Assembly (NCBI RefSeq): GCF_025685395.1 | Contig: NZ_JAGSYA010000004.1 | Location: 2,790,001 to 2,854,000, forward strand | Reading direction: 5' to 3' | Length of the DNA: 64,000 nucleotides | Origin: Terriglobus tenax | GTDB taxonomy: Bacteria; Acidobacteriota; Terriglobia; Terriglobales; Acidobacteriaceae | In this document: positions 1-9,186 of the stretch, in pieces | How the letters are laid out: the number at the start of each line of letters is the position of its first letter | How positions within the stretch are numbered: the stretch's first letter is position 1 | The notes under the pieces: generated by a model | What the model saw: only the letters and a program-made list of their open reading frames with translations | Databases searched by the model: none | Told to the model about the DNA's origin: nothing | Program-made: the position numbers and the translations under genes

Positions 1-242
1 GCTATGGTTTCGCCGGTGCCGGCGCGTCCACGGCTCATGCCGGGCCAGGGGAAGAAGGTCAGGATGGTGCCCGGGGTGCCGGTGTCGTCTCCAAAGTAGA
101 AGTGATAGGTGCCGGGGTCATCGAAGTTCACGGTGCGCTTGACGAAGCGCAGGCCAAGCACGCCGGTGTAGAAGTCGAGGTTCTTCTGCGGGTCAGAAGC
201 GATTGCCGTTACGTGGTGAAGTCCAACGATGGGGGTAGCCAT
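1..242 (-). CDS. VOC family ring-cleaving dioxygenase / glyoxalase-like protein (3' part cut by window edge)
   Basis: The minus-strand reading begins MATPIVGLHHVTAIASD and continues with NLDFYTGVLGLRFVKRTVNFDDP, the usual N-terminal beta-alpha-beta unit of vicinal-oxygen-chelate proteins of the MhqO/LinE-like group. The His in GLHHVT is the expected first metal ligand. Only about 80 residues are inside the window; the C-terminal part lies to the left. The gene directly upstream on the same strand encodes a MarR repressor, a pairing typical of quinone or aromatic-electrophile detoxification loci. The family call is secure. Substrate and true dioxygenase activity are inference. Confidence 0.85.
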   Translation of the reverse strand, partial: MATPIVGLHHVTAIASDPQKNLDFYTGVLGLRFVKRTVNFDDPGTYHFYFGDDTGTPGTILTFFPWPGMSRGRAGTGETI

Positions 243-315
243 GATGTTTCTCTCTTTCTGCAAACTCGGTTGATGCTGCGTTCGTGTTTCTGAAAATGTG
301 TGCGCGGAGTGCGCT

Positions 316-810
316 CTATCCGTGTTTGTCGTCCCCGAGCAGGCTGCCGGTGTGGCGTTCCAGCAGACGGAGCGACTCAAAGGTGGTGCGCTGCTGGCTG
401 CTCGAGAGCACTTCAAACCACTGGCGGAGCTCGGCGCGGTGCTGCTGGTAGGCCTGCTCAATGAGCGCGCGGCCGGCCTCGGTGAGCACCAGAACCCTGG
501 CGCGGCGATCGTGCTCGCTGGCCTGGCGCTGGATGAGCCCTTTGCGCTCGACCCGGTCGACGACCGCTGTCATGGAGCCGGTTGCGAGCAGGATGCTGGC
601 CTGCACCTCGGTGATGGTCAGCGGTCCCTTGTGCAGCAGAGCTTCCAGAAGCATGAAGTCCGAGAGGCTAAGTCCAGCGGCTGCAACGCTTTGCTCGGTG
701 AGCTGGCTGAGCGAGCGGTAGGTTCGCGCAAGGGCGATCCAAAGGTGCTCGGCCGTGGGGGTTCCGGGCTGGCGTTCCTGCTGTGCGTTCTGTTCTGCCG
801 TGGGTGTCAT
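316..810 (-). CDS. MarR family transcriptional regulator
   Basis: About 164 residues with the MarR winged-helix layout: a first helix WIALARTYRSLSQLTEQ, then LSLSDFMLLEALLHKGPLTITEVQASILLATGSMTAVVDRVERKGLI, followed by the wing RQASEHDRRARVLVLTEAGRAL. I chose the ATG at 810 because AAGGA sits seven bases upstream; a longer GTG start at 843 has no such site. The gene precedes the VOC gene in the same direction with a gap of about 70 bp, so it probably autoregulates and controls that gene. It resembles MhqR-type sensors of quinones or organic peroxides, but the ligand cannot be read from the sequence. Confidence 0.88.
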   Translation of the reverse strand: MTPTAEQNAQQERQPGTPTAEHLWIALARTYRSLSQLTEQSVAAAGLSLSDFMLLEALLHKGPLTITEVQASILLATGSMTAVVDRVERKGLIQRQASEHDRRARVLVLTEAGRALIEQAYQQHRAELRQWFEVLSSSQQRTTFESLRLLERHTGSLLGDDKHG

Positions 811-1112
811 CTCTGTATCCTTTGGCCGGTTGCTTCCGGTCACATAACAGTAGATGAATTGTCCTTACATAAAGATTCTTTTCAAAAGGATTTCAAGCAT
901 AAGCATCACCCTGACCTTTATGAGACCAACAGGGAGACGGGCGCAGCATCCCTCATCCGGGTGGTTTCCCGGTGGGATGGAGGAGGGAGAGTTCTTTCGA
1001 GGGAAGGGAACAGCAGGGGGAAGGAAGACTGCGGGGATAGAGTGTCTTCTGCGTACCTTCCGTGAGAAGGCCGGGCAGTGTCAAGCCCTCTCTCATTTTT
1101 TAGGATTTGTAT

Positions 1113-1502
1113 CTATCTCGGGCGTCCGAAGAACAAGACATAGCCGTCCGGATCGGAAACTTCAAAGCCACGCAAACCGTCTTCCGTGTCCTTTAATGGT
1201 GTACTGAAGGTCGTGCCGTGATCGGCAAGCTCAGCCGCCAGAGTATCCGGGGCAGGCACAGACACATAGGCATCCCACCTCATGAAGGGATGACGTGTAG
1301 GGTTGGGCATCGGAGCCACGTTTTGATCGGACTTGACGAAGAGTTGCGCTCCGTCACGCCTGAGGATAGCGAAGAAAGGATCCTGATCTGGCTCCTGCGA
1401 CGTAACCTCGAATCCAAGCTTTTCGGTATAGAACTTGATGGTTCGATTCACGTTGCTGACGATGAAGAACGGTGAAATTGCATTGGTCGTTGCCCGTGCC
1501 AT
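1113..1502 (-). CDS. VOC family (glyoxalase/bleomycin resistance-like) protein
   Basis: A 129-residue single VOC module. It starts MARATTNAISPFFIVSNVNR with the helix TIKFYTEKLGFEVT and ends FEVSDPDGYVLFFGRPR, the standard closing strand of the family. Start ATG at 1502 is preceded by GGAGG at eight bases; an in-frame ATG at 1517 is less likely. The usual His at the first metal position is not evident (FFIVSNV), so it may bind a ligand without metal, as bleomycin-resistance-type members do. It stands alone between the MarR unit and the two-component genes. No substrate can be assigned. Confidence 0.85.
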   Translation of the reverse strand: MARATTNAISPFFIVSNVNRTIKFYTEKLGFEVTSQEPDQDPFFAILRRDGAQLFVKSDQNVAPMPNPTRHPFMRWDAYVSVPAPDTLAAELADHGTTFSTPLKDTEDGLRGFEVSDPDGYVLFFGRPR

Positions 1503-1553
1503 AACCGTCGCCTCCAATCATCTGGTACTGACTCGCTGCAAAGTGTATACCGT

Positions 1554-2186
1554 TTACTGCTGTTCGAGGATGCCGCGCTTCAGGGCCAGCGAGACGGCGT
1601 GGGTGCGGTCGTTCGCGTTCAGCTTGCTGAGGATGTTCTTCATGTGCGCCTTGATGGTCTCCTCGGCGAGGTTGAGCTCGTAGGCGACCTGCTTGTTGGA
1701 GTTGCCCTGGGCGACGAGGCGAAGGACGGTCATCTCGCGCTCGGTGAGGGACTCTTCGCCGGCGTGGAGGGCGATCTCGCTGGCGATTTCAGGCGGAACG
1801 CGGCGACCACCGCCGTAGACGTAGCGGACGGTATCGACCAGTTCGCGGCGCAGAAGGCTCTTGAGCAGGTAAGCGGAAGCGCCTGCCTTGAGAGTGCGCA
1901 TGGCCTGCACGTCGCCGGCGTAGGTGGTGAGGATGATGATCTTGGCCTGGGGGAAGGATTCGCGAATCTTGACGACGGCTTCCAGGCCGGAGACGTTGGG
2001 CATCTGCAGGTCCATCAGAAGGACATCGGGACGCAGGTTTTTGTAGGCCTCAATGGCTTCGGCGCCGTCGGAGACCTCTCCGATGACTTCCATGTCATTT
2101 TGCAGGCCAATTGAGTGGCAGACGCCTTCCCGCATGAGGGGATGGTCGTCGGCGACGAGGACACGAATTTTTCCAGCAGTACGCAT
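1554..2186 (-). CDS. NarL/FixJ-type response regulator (receiver + LuxR HTH)
   Basis: 210 residues. The receiver domain (about 7-125) has the acidic pair D13/D14, phospho-acceptor D59 in VLLMDLQMP, T87 and K109. The LuxR-type HTH (about 145-205) carries LTEREMTVLRLVAQGNSNKQVA and the recognition helix region EETIKAHMKNILSKL. It lies directly downstream of two large sensor kinases transcribed the same way, so it is the likely phosphotransfer partner of one or both. A second regulator at 13455-14093 is a close paralogue. A TAACCCCC/GAGGTA dyad lies about 47 bp upstream of the start and may be an autoregulatory operator. Confidence 0.95.
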   Translation of the reverse strand: MRTAGKIRVLVADDHPLMREGVCHSIGLQNDMEVIGEVSDGAEAIEAYKNLRPDVLLMDLQMPNVSGLEAVVKIRESFPQAKIIILTTYAGDVQAMRTLKAGASAYLLKSLLRRELVDTVRYVYGGGRRVPPEIASEIALHAGEESLTEREMTVLRLVAQGNSNKQVAYELNLAEETIKAHMKNILSKLNANDRTHAVSLALKRGILEQQ

Positions 2187-2232
2187 ATATCTCTAACTCC
2201 ACATTCAGGGTGCTAGATGCCAAAGCTTACGA

Positions 2233-2250
2233 TAACCCCCATAAGAGGTA
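2233..2250. promoter_or_regulatory. Candidate operator dyad upstream of the response regulator
   Basis: TAACCCCC-AT-AAGAGGTA, read on the minus strand as TACCTCTT-AT-GGGGGTTA. It resembles the 7-2-7 inverted arrangement bound by NarL-type regulators and sits 47 bp upstream of the gene for such a regulator. Similar C-rich/G-rich dyads occur near other starts in this window. Function is inferred. Confidence 0.35.
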
Positions 2251-2274
2251 AGAGTTTAGGCCAACTGGAGGGTA

Positions 2275-2450
2275 AGGTTACCGGGGCATCCAGATGGAAA
2301 ACTTTTGTGGGATGTGCGGGGCGGGCTAAAGCCCTTTTCCTTTTCCGGATTGTTAAGGGCACTGGGTCTGGAACTGGCTACCGAAAAAAGAGCATCGCGC
2401 AAAGCGTGATACCCACCCTTCGCACAAAGCCGCGAAGAATGGGGCAACGG
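2275..2450. repeat. Intergenic sequence with three hairpins, probable dispersed repeat
   Basis: The gap between the regulator and the first kinase contains GGGC-TAAA-GCCC, then ATCGCGC-AAA-GCGTGAT (2394-2410, one G-T pair) and CTTCGC-8 nt-GCGAAG (2418-2437), the last flanked by CCCA/TGGG. I recall similar stretches as dispersed intergenic repeats in Acidobacteriaceae that are often mispredicted as a short minus-strand ORF, but could not check this. No other copy was found in this window. Confidence 0.4.
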
Positions 2451-2474
2451 ACTTGTTCACGTCACGCTTCCCGC

Positions 2475-5400
2475 CTAGCGGTCGAGGTAGTCGATGCGTG
2501 TTTTGTTGAGTACGGCCATGATGCGCTGTCGGTAGGGGCTGAGGATGCGAGGGACGCGGACGTAGGCGATGGTTCCGGGCACGGAGACTTCAATGACCGT
2601 GCCGAGCGGTGTGCTGGAGAGGCGGTAGCGCGCGCCGATCTTGCGGGCGCGTTCTTCCATGCCGGGCAGGCCGAAGTGGCGGTCGCGACGTCCGTTCTGA
2701 AGAACGGATTCGGGGATGCCATGGCCGTTGTCGCGGATGATGAGTGCAAAGTTCTTGCCGTAGCGGACCGTGACGTCAATCTCGCGTGCGCCGGAGTGCT
2801 GGTAGGCGTTGAGGATGGCTTCGCGGCCGAGCATGAAGAGCTCGTCCTGCACGGCTTCCTGCAGGGTGGCGGTGGCTCCGTCAGTGCGGACGGTCAGCTT
2901 TGCGGTGGACTCGACGCCGAAGGATTTGGAGAGAGTTCCGAGAGAGTCCTGCAGAGGAGTCTTCGTGGTGGGTGCGTGGCGCAGGTTCTGGACGCGGCTG
3001 CGGCCTTCGACCAGGACATCTTCGGCGAGGTCGAGGGCATGTTCCATTTCGTCACGGCTCTGCCAGTCTTTGGGAGCGGTCTGGGAGATGATGCTGAAGC
3101 GCAGAAGCAGCGCCTGGAAGCCCTGCAGAAGGGTGTCATGCAGGTCGCGCGCGATGCGTTCGCGCTCAAGGCTGCGCTCGCGGAGGCGCAGCTGTACGGC
3201 GCGGCATGCGGCCCGATAGCGCAGGAAGAAGAAGAGCCAGATGCCGCAGACCAGAAGGCCGAAGGTAAGCAGGCGGAACCAGAGTGTCTGCGTGAAGTAG
3301 GGCTTTACCTGCAGAACGAGGGGCGTGGACATGTTGGTCCAGCGGCCGTCGCCGTAGGAGGACTGAAGAGCAAAGTGATAGGTGCCGGGCGGAAGGTTGG
3401 TGTAGACGGCTTCGCGGCGATTGCCGACCTCCTGCCAATCCTTATCGAAGTTGACGAGCCGGTAGCGGAAGAGGAGACGTTCCTCGCGGAAGAGGCTGAC
3501 GGCGCTGTAGTGCAACTGGAGGTCGTGGGTATGCGGCGGCGCGATGGCGGAGTCGAGCGGAAGGGTATGGCCGTCGGCAACGACGGAGAGCAGGCCGGGC
3601 GGCAGAGCGGGCGGGCGGGAGGCGATGACCTCTGGCCGGATGGAGTAGACGCCGAGCTGCGTGGTGAAGAAGAGGCGGTCATCCTGCAGGGCAACGCCGG
3701 TGGGCTGCAGACGGTGACGCAGGGGTGAGCCTTCGATGCCGTCGGAGGCGTCGTAGTGCAGGAAACGCAGAGGGGTGCGCGGGTCCTGCAGGAAGTGGTC
3801 GATCTCGGTCTGGAAGAGGTGGAGAATGCCATCTTCTGTATTGAGCCAGAGGTCTTTGCTGGAGGAGGAGAGGATGGCGGTGACGCGGTAGAGAGGGCCG
3901 GCAGTGCTGCGGACCTCCTGAGAGGTAGATCCGTTGAAGTAGACGAGGCCTTTTTCACCGGCGATCCATGCGGTGGTGTTTTCGGGAGCGATGGCGGTGA
4001 TGGCTCCGCCATGCAGAGCTTCGATCTGGTTTTGAGGAAGCCAGCGGGTGTCCTGACGGCGAATGGCGAGGGTTCCGTCCTCCATGCCGATCCACAGTTT
4101 TCGATTGCTGGTGACGATGGCGGTGACGCGCTTGCCGGTGTCCTGGTGGAAGCGATGCCATTGTTTGCCATCCCAGCCGAAGAGACCGGGAGTGGTGGAG
4201 TTGCTCCAGAGCATGCCGCTGTCATCGACGGTCATGGCGCTGGCATTGACGGGAGTCCGTTCCGCCTCGGCGGGCAGCGTGGTCCAGCGGTTGTGGCTGG
4301 AGAGATGGCCGATGCCGTGGGCGCTGGCGACCCACAGGCCGCCTTCGTTGTCGGCGGCGATGGCGGTGATGCGGGCAAACGAGGTGGGAACGGCGGTCGC
4401 GGTTGCGGTTCCGTTGGGAGCGACGAGCCAGACTCCTCCACCTTCAGAGCGGGCGATGTAGACCTGGTTGCCGGGGCCGGGCTGCACACCGAAGTCGCTG
4501 CCGTGGATGCCGAAATGCATGGGGACGAACGGGCCGTTACGCATGCGCTCCAGGCCGCGCTCGGTGCCGATCCAGGTGATGCCGTCACGATCGATGAACG
4601 CGGCAAGTGCGAGATCGGAACCAAGCCCTTCTTCCTGGCGGAAGTGCTCGATGCGTGCGCCTGCAAGATCGTTGGGGCGGTCAAAGGAGACGCGCATGAT
4701 GCCCTGACCGCGCGAGGTGAGCCAGAGATCGCCAGCCTTGTCGAAGAGGATGTCCGGGGCGGAGCTGAGTCGGCTGGGAAGTGTGATGCAGTGCATGGAA
4801 GATGCTGCTGGCGGTGTGCTGACAACCTGGCAGATGGAGGTGGGTGTGCTTTCCCAGAGCATGCCGCCGGGGGAGACGCCGTAGGATACGGCGGCATCTT
4901 CATGGAGGGGAAGGTGTGTGAAGCGATGCGAGCCGCTGGGCAGTTCAAAGACGTCGCCGGTGGCGGTGTGGACACGGATGGAATCGTTGCGTTCCACCAC
5001 GGCTTCGGTCATGTTGTGCGGCTGTGCGTCTCCGCTGGGAGGCAGGGGAAGGAAGCTGCTGCCGTCAAAGCGATAGAGCATCTGCGAGGTGAAGGCCCAG
5101 AGCACGCCCTCGGAGGTGACGAGGAGGCTGTTGACGGGGAGATCGGAGGCGAGGCTGAAGCGTCGCGCTTTGCCTGCGTGGAGAAGGACGATGTCGCCGC
5201 CGTTGGTGCCGATCCAGAGATCGTCATTGGGCAGGGTCTTCAGGGTGGTGACTTCGGTGGTGGTGTAGGGGGATTCGTCGACGACAGAGATGGGCTGGAA
5301 GTGCATGCCGTCGAAGCGGAAGAGGCCGCGCTTGGTGCCGATCCAGAGCGAGCCGTCGGATGCCTGCGCGATGGCGGTGATGCCGGAGGGCGCACCATCG

Positions 5401-5618
5401 CTGTCGAGCCAGGTGGTGTGGAGCATCTGGCGCAGAGAGCGTTGCGGTTCTGCGTGAACTGGCTTGCCCAGCGAAGACCACAGCGCACATGCGCACAGCA
5501 TGAGCCCTGCCTTGCGGGAGAGACAGGGAGAAAGCGACTGCAGGATTCGTCCAGGTGTCGTGCGTGAGGGAATCATGGCTACGCTGACCTGTGTACGTTG
5601 TTTTGAGGTAGAAAGCAT
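2475..5618 (-). CDS. Two-component sensor histidine kinase, propeller-Y_Y_Y type
   Basis: 1047 residues. After a signal or anchor segment near residues 35-56 come repeated propeller strands with SLWIGTKRGLFRFDG-type motifs (to about 690), then a Y_Y_Y domain ending PPGTYHFALQSSYGDGRW. One membrane span (about 779-800, LLTFGLLVCGIWLFFFL) follows, then a HisKA_3 helix RERIARDLHDTLLQ with phospho-acceptor His near 827, and an HATPase domain with DNGHGIP and FGLPGMEERARKIGA. The periplasmic propeller probably senses an extracellular ligand or partner. An ATG at 5576 (MIPSRTTPG) is an alternative start; the first ATG directly abuts a C/G dyad. It is an orphanless pair with the NarL-type regulator downstream. 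Confidence 0.93.
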   Translation of the reverse strand: MLSTSKQRTQVSVAMIPSRTTPGRILQSLSPCLSRKAGLMLCACALWSSLGKPVHAEPQRSLRQMLHTTWLDSDGAPSGITAIAQASDGSLWIGTKRGLFRFDGMHFQPISVVDESPYTTTEVTTLKTLPNDDLWIGTNGGDIVLLHAGKARRFSLASDLPVNSLLVTSEGVLWAFTSQMLYRFDGSSFLPLPPSGDAQPHNMTEAVVERNDSIRVHTATGDVFELPSGSHRFTHLPLHEDAAVSYGVSPGGMLWESTPTSICQVVSTPPAASSMHCITLPSRLSSAPDILFDKAGDLWLTSRGQGIMRVSFDRPNDLAGARIEHFRQEEGLGSDLALAAFIDRDGITWIGTERGLERMRNGPFVPMHFGIHGSDFGVQPGPGNQVYIARSEGGGVWLVAPNGTATATAVPTSFARITAIAADNEGGLWVASAHGIGHLSSHNRWTTLPAEAERTPVNASAMTVDDSGMLWSNSTTPGLFGWDGKQWHRFHQDTGKRVTAIVTSNRKLWIGMEDGTLAIRRQDTRWLPQNQIEALHGGAITAIAPENTTAWIAGEKGLVYFNGSTSQEVRSTAGPLYRVTAILSSSSKDLWLNTEDGILHLFQTEIDHFLQDPRTPLRFLHYDASDGIEGSPLRHRLQPTGVALQDDRLFFTTQLGVYSIRPEVIASRPPALPPGLLSVVADGHTLPLDSAIAPPHTHDLQLHYSAVSLFREERLLFRYRLVNFDKDWQEVGNRREAVYTNLPPGTYHFALQSSYGDGRWTNMSTPLVLQVKPYFTQTLWFRLLTFGLLVCGIWLFFFLRYRAACRAVQLRLRERSLERERIARDLHDTLLQGFQALLLRFSIISQTAPKDWQSRDEMEHALDLAEDVLVEGRSRVQNLRHAPTTKTPLQDSLGTLSKSFGVESTAKLTVRTDGATATLQEAVQDELFMLGREAILNAYQHSGAREIDVTVRYGKNFALIIRDNGHGIPESVLQNGRRDRHFGLPGMEERARKIGARYRLSSTPLGTVIEVSVPGTIAYVRVPRILSPYRQRIMAVLNKTRIDYLDR

Positions 5619-5634
5619 CCCCCCAATTGGGGAT
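5617..5634. promoter_or_regulatory. C/G-rich dyad at the 5' end of the first sensor kinase gene
   Basis: ATCCCC-CCAATT-GGGGAT, an inverted repeat overlapping the most upstream possible start codon of the kinase. Its core matches the hairpin at 26682-26711. It could be an operator, in which case the kinase more likely starts at 5576. Function is inferred. Confidence 0.35.
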
Positions 5635-5800
5635 ATGGGTTCTACCGCTGGTCAGCGCCGCAGGCTGCGAATGGTCTGCAGGGCTGACTTTTTGATTGCC
5701 ATAAGCCGTTGTTGTGGGCCTACATGAAAGAGATTCTGCACCACAAGCTTAGATGATCTACGTGCAAACGAGGGCTTGCGGTTGGGCAAACATTACTTTT

Positions 5801-8800
5801 TTACGAGACGAGGCTGTTGTCGCGGAAGCGTCTGCGAATGGCCTGCCACAGGCGCGCAAGGCGTCCGGCACGTTGTTGCCCATGGTGCGATTGCAGAAGC
5901 ACGAGGGTGCCTTTGCCCGCCATGTGCCCGGAGCGTATCTGGAATGTGCAGCCGAGGCGTTCTGCGCGTTCGCTCATGCCTCGAATGCCCCAGTGGCCGG
6001 GCACAGCGAGGCCGGAGCTGAGCTTCTCCGGCAGGCCGACGCCATCGTCTTCAATGGCGACCTGAAAGGTGTTGTCGTCGCAGGTGATCTGTACGCGGAC
6101 AAGCGTAGCGTGGGCGTGTTGCATGGCGTTGCGAATGGCTTCCTTGCTGATCTGGAAGATCTCTTCGGCGTCAAGCTGGCAGCCGGCGAGGGCCGCGGCA
6201 TCGCCTTCGACGAGCACGGTAGCGTCGGAGAGGAAGGCCATCTCGTCGGCAAACTCTCCGAGGGCATCGGGGAGATCGCGGAGCTCAAGAGGGCGGGTGC
6301 GGATTTCGTGGATGGCATCGCGGCTTTCGACAAGCGACTCTTCCGCCTGTCGCAGACTGACGGCGAGGGCGTGATGGTTCTGGTCATCGCCGGGGAGACG
6401 CAGAAGGTAGGCCTGGAAACGCAGGATGAGTCCCTGGATGTCCTGCAGAAGCGTGTCATGCAGGTCGCGGGCAAGGCGGGTACGTTCGCGAACGCGGCCT
6501 TCGAGGCGGGCGTTGTAAACGGCTTTGAGCTGGGTGAGCTTGCGGTTCCACTCCAGATAGACGAGCAGCAGGGCAATGGAAAAGTAGAGAGCGAACATCC
6601 ACCAGCGTGACCACCAGGGCGGAGCGATGCGGATGGCGAGTACAACTTCGCCGTCCGGAGGGACGGCGCCGTCAACGGCGCTCTGCAGGTGCAGGGTGTA
6701 GCTGCCGGGAGGCAGATGGGAGAACGAGAGCATGTGCTGGCCGGGAGGTGTGATGCTCCAGCGTTTGTCGATGCCCTGCAGGCGGTAGCGGAAGCGTTCG
6801 ACCTGGGCATCACGGAAGTCGAGCGCGGCAAACTGCAGCGTGAAGCTGCTGTGGTTGTAGGCCAGGTCGAGTGTCTTCAAGTAGCTGGCGGCTCGCTTGA
6901 GAAGTGGAGCTTCGCCGGTCTGCAGGGAGACGCCGTCGACAAGTACGTCCGTCAGCAAGACCCTGGGCACGAAGGTGGAACGCTGCACCTGGCGCGGCAT
7001 GAAGCTGACAAGTCCACTGAAGCCGCCGAAGTAGATGCGGCCGGAGGCGCCGTGGGTGCAGGCTGACCATCCGGTAAGGTCCATGCCGGGAAGTCCGTCG
7101 ATGGTGGAGAACTCTTCGAAGCTATGCGAGGAGGGAGTGAAACGCAAGATGCCGTGGTTGGTACTGAGCCAGAGACGGCGGTCACTGTCTTCCTGGATGC
7201 AACTGATGACCTGGCCGCCGACCGTGTTGTCCTGGCTTATGCGGGTGAAGGTGCGTGTGGCCGGTTCGAAGCGGTCAAGGCCGCTTTGCGTGCCGACCCA
7301 GAGCGTGCCGCCGGAGTCAAAGAACAGGTCGACGACGCGGCTGTCGCTGGGGCCGTGATCGGTTCCCTCGAGGTAGGGGAAGGATTCCAGTGCGCCAGTC
7401 TGCGGGGAGAAGTGCAGGACGCCCATGCTGGTGCCGAACCAGAAGCTGTCATCCGGAGATTGTGTGAGGGCGTTGATGTTTCCACCGGGCTGGGTGTGAA
7501 AGGCGGTGGTGAAGGAATCGGACTCCGGGTGATAGAGATCGAAGCCGCTCCAGGTTGCCACCCAGATGCGGCCCTGGTGATCTTCGATCACGCGCTGGGA
7601 GTGTGCACCGCTCAGGTAGGCTTCATGACGATCCTTACGGCCAAACTGTTTGAGCCTGCCTTGCGCATCCATGCGGTAGAGGCCCTTGTCGGTTCCAAAC
7701 CACATGCGCTGCTGCTTGTCGCGCAGGATGCTGAGGACATCGGTTCCGTCGAGAAAGGGAAAGGGGCGGGTAAGGTCACCCGTTGCCTGGTTCTGGCGCT
7801 GCAGGATGCCGGAGGTGCCGACGAGGATGTTTGCGGGATCTTCTTCGAAGACGGTGGTGACGAGGGGAGACGCAAGACCGCTGTCCGAATCAGGCAGGTA
7901 GGCGGTCGTGCGGAACTGCAGCGCGCTGCGCAGGATCATGACGGGAGGCGTGTCATGAAAGCCCACCCAGATGTCGCCGCGGCGGTCCTGAAAGAGCGTG
8001 GTGATGTTGTTGGAGGGCAGGCTGTCGATGCGCCCCGGGCGATGGGAGAAGGTCTCGATCCTGTTCTCGTTTTGCAGGTAGTGGAAGATGCCTGCGCTTT
8101 CGGTTCCGAACCACATGTCGCCGTCGTGGTCTTCGATCATGGCGCGCAGTTCTCCGAAGCCCGCGAGGTCTACGTTGCCCAGAGTCGTGACCCTGTCGAG
8201 AGCCGTTTGCGCGGCGTTCATCTTGTAAAGGTGCGTGCGGACGATGGCCCACAGGTTGCCGTGCCGGTCTTCCCGCAGGTAGGTAACGGCAGGCGAAAAC
8301 TCGGTTGGGATGCGGCGCAGGACCTTTTGCGACTTCGGTTCGAAGAGCAGGATCCCGGTGCGTGTCGCAACCCACAGGTTGCCGTGCTGTTCCTGGAAGA
8401 TTCCCTTGATGTCCTGGGCCGTGGGCTGGGGGTCCTTGCTGATGGCAATGGTGCTGGTGCCGCCGGTCTGCGGATCAAACCGAATGAGGCCTGCACCGGT
8501 TCCCATCCACAGGATGCCGGAGTTGTCCTCTGCGATGCTGCGCACGAAATATTCGGGGTACCCAGGCTTTGCGAGAGAGGAAGGAACTTCATAGTGACGG
8601 AAGGTTTCCGTCTCTGGCGCGTAGCGGTCAAAGGAGTGGTCGTAACTGATCCAGAGATTTCCTTTGCTGTCTTTGAACAGCGACTGGATGTAGGAGCCGC
8701 CCAGGGAGTTCTCCCGCGTAGGGTCGTGCAGGAACGGCCGGACCTTGAGACCGTCATAGCGGTTCAGCCCGTATTGCGTGCCGAACCACAGGAAACCGCG

Positions 8801-9028
8801 GTCGTCCTGAAGGATCTGGGCAACGCGTGTCTGCGAGAGTGTGACACCCGCAGGCAGAGAGCGCACCACGTTGCTGCCAAAGGCCGGCGCGTGGTCAGGC
8901 GGTGCAGGCCGCTGCGCGAAGGCAGAGGCGATTGCAGACACGCACAGGGAGACCGCCGCGGCGAGGCGCAGACGTTGCGCTGAGCGGCTTGCCGGAGATC
9001 GCTTGCTATGCGTTGGTCGAAGTGACAT
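5801..9028 (-). CDS. Second propeller-Y_Y_Y sensor histidine kinase
   Basis: 1075 residues, a paralogue of the kinase downstream. The N-terminal signal peptide ends near ASAFAQ (about 39). Two propeller modules contain GFLWFGTQYGLNRYDG, GILWMGTGAGL and GTLWVGTQSGLDRF motifs, then a Y_Y_Y domain with PPGSYTLHLQSAVDG, a membrane span WWMFALYFSIALLLVYLEW, and a HisKA_3 helix RTRLARDLHDTLLQ with His near 857. The HATPase domain has EDDGVGLP and WGIRGMSERAERLG. Both kinases and the response regulator lie on one strand with short gaps, so they may form one regulatory unit. The ligand is unknown. Confidence 0.93.
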   Translation of the reverse strand: MSLRPTHSKRSPASRSAQRLRLAAAVSLCVSAIASAFAQRPAPPDHAPAFGSNVVRSLPAGVTLSQTRVAQILQDDRGFLWFGTQYGLNRYDGLKVRPFLHDPTRENSLGGSYIQSLFKDSKGNLWISYDHSFDRYAPETETFRHYEVPSSLAKPGYPEYFVRSIAEDNSGILWMGTGAGLIRFDPQTGGTSTIAISKDPQPTAQDIKGIFQEQHGNLWVATRTGILLFEPKSQKVLRRIPTEFSPAVTYLREDRHGNLWAIVRTHLYKMNAAQTALDRVTTLGNVDLAGFGELRAMIEDHDGDMWFGTESAGIFHYLQNENRIETFSHRPGRIDSLPSNNITTLFQDRRGDIWVGFHDTPPVMILRSALQFRTTAYLPDSDSGLASPLVTTVFEEDPANILVGTSGILQRQNQATGDLTRPFPFLDGTDVLSILRDKQQRMWFGTDKGLYRMDAQGRLKQFGRKDRHEAYLSGAHSQRVIEDHQGRIWVATWSGFDLYHPESDSFTTAFHTQPGGNINALTQSPDDSFWFGTSMGVLHFSPQTGALESFPYLEGTDHGPSDSRVVDLFFDSGGTLWVGTQSGLDRFEPATRTFTRISQDNTVGGQVISCIQEDSDRRLWLSTNHGILRFTPSSHSFEEFSTIDGLPGMDLTGWSACTHGASGRIYFGGFSGLVSFMPRQVQRSTFVPRVLLTDVLVDGVSLQTGEAPLLKRAASYLKTLDLAYNHSSFTLQFAALDFRDAQVERFRYRLQGIDKRWSITPPGQHMLSFSHLPPGSYTLHLQSAVDGAVPPDGEVVLAIRIAPPWWSRWWMFALYFSIALLLVYLEWNRKLTQLKAVYNARLEGRVRERTRLARDLHDTLLQDIQGLILRFQAYLLRLPGDDQNHHALAVSLRQAEESLVESRDAIHEIRTRPLELRDLPDALGEFADEMAFLSDATVLVEGDAAALAGCQLDAEEIFQISKEAIRNAMQHAHATLVRVQITCDDNTFQVAIEDDGVGLPEKLSSGLAVPGHWGIRGMSERAERLGCTFQIRSGHMAGKGTLVLLQSHHGQQRAGRLARLWQAIRRRFRDNSLVS

Positions 9029-9186
9029 GAAGATTCTGGGTTGCGGAGCTTCTTACCAATGTACAGATTGCGGGCTCTGCCAGACCCCACGAACGAGGGA
9101 GGAAAACGAACTCAACATGAGGGATGTTGTGTGTGGCAAAGCGGGCGATGCTGTGAGCGGTAGAAGAATTTTGAAGGAGAGCGACC

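Noticed and set aside
2256-2447. 63-residue minus-strand reading frame in the regulator-kinase gap
   Set aside because: It is built on hairpin-rich repeat-like DNA, lacks a ribosome site and has no protein-like pattern.
2217-8983. Very long plus-strand frames (503, 603 and 619 codons) opposite the two kinase genes
   Set aside because: They are antisense shadows of high-GC genes; translations are Gly/Ala/Val/Glu-rich with no domain, while the minus strand has full kinase motifs.
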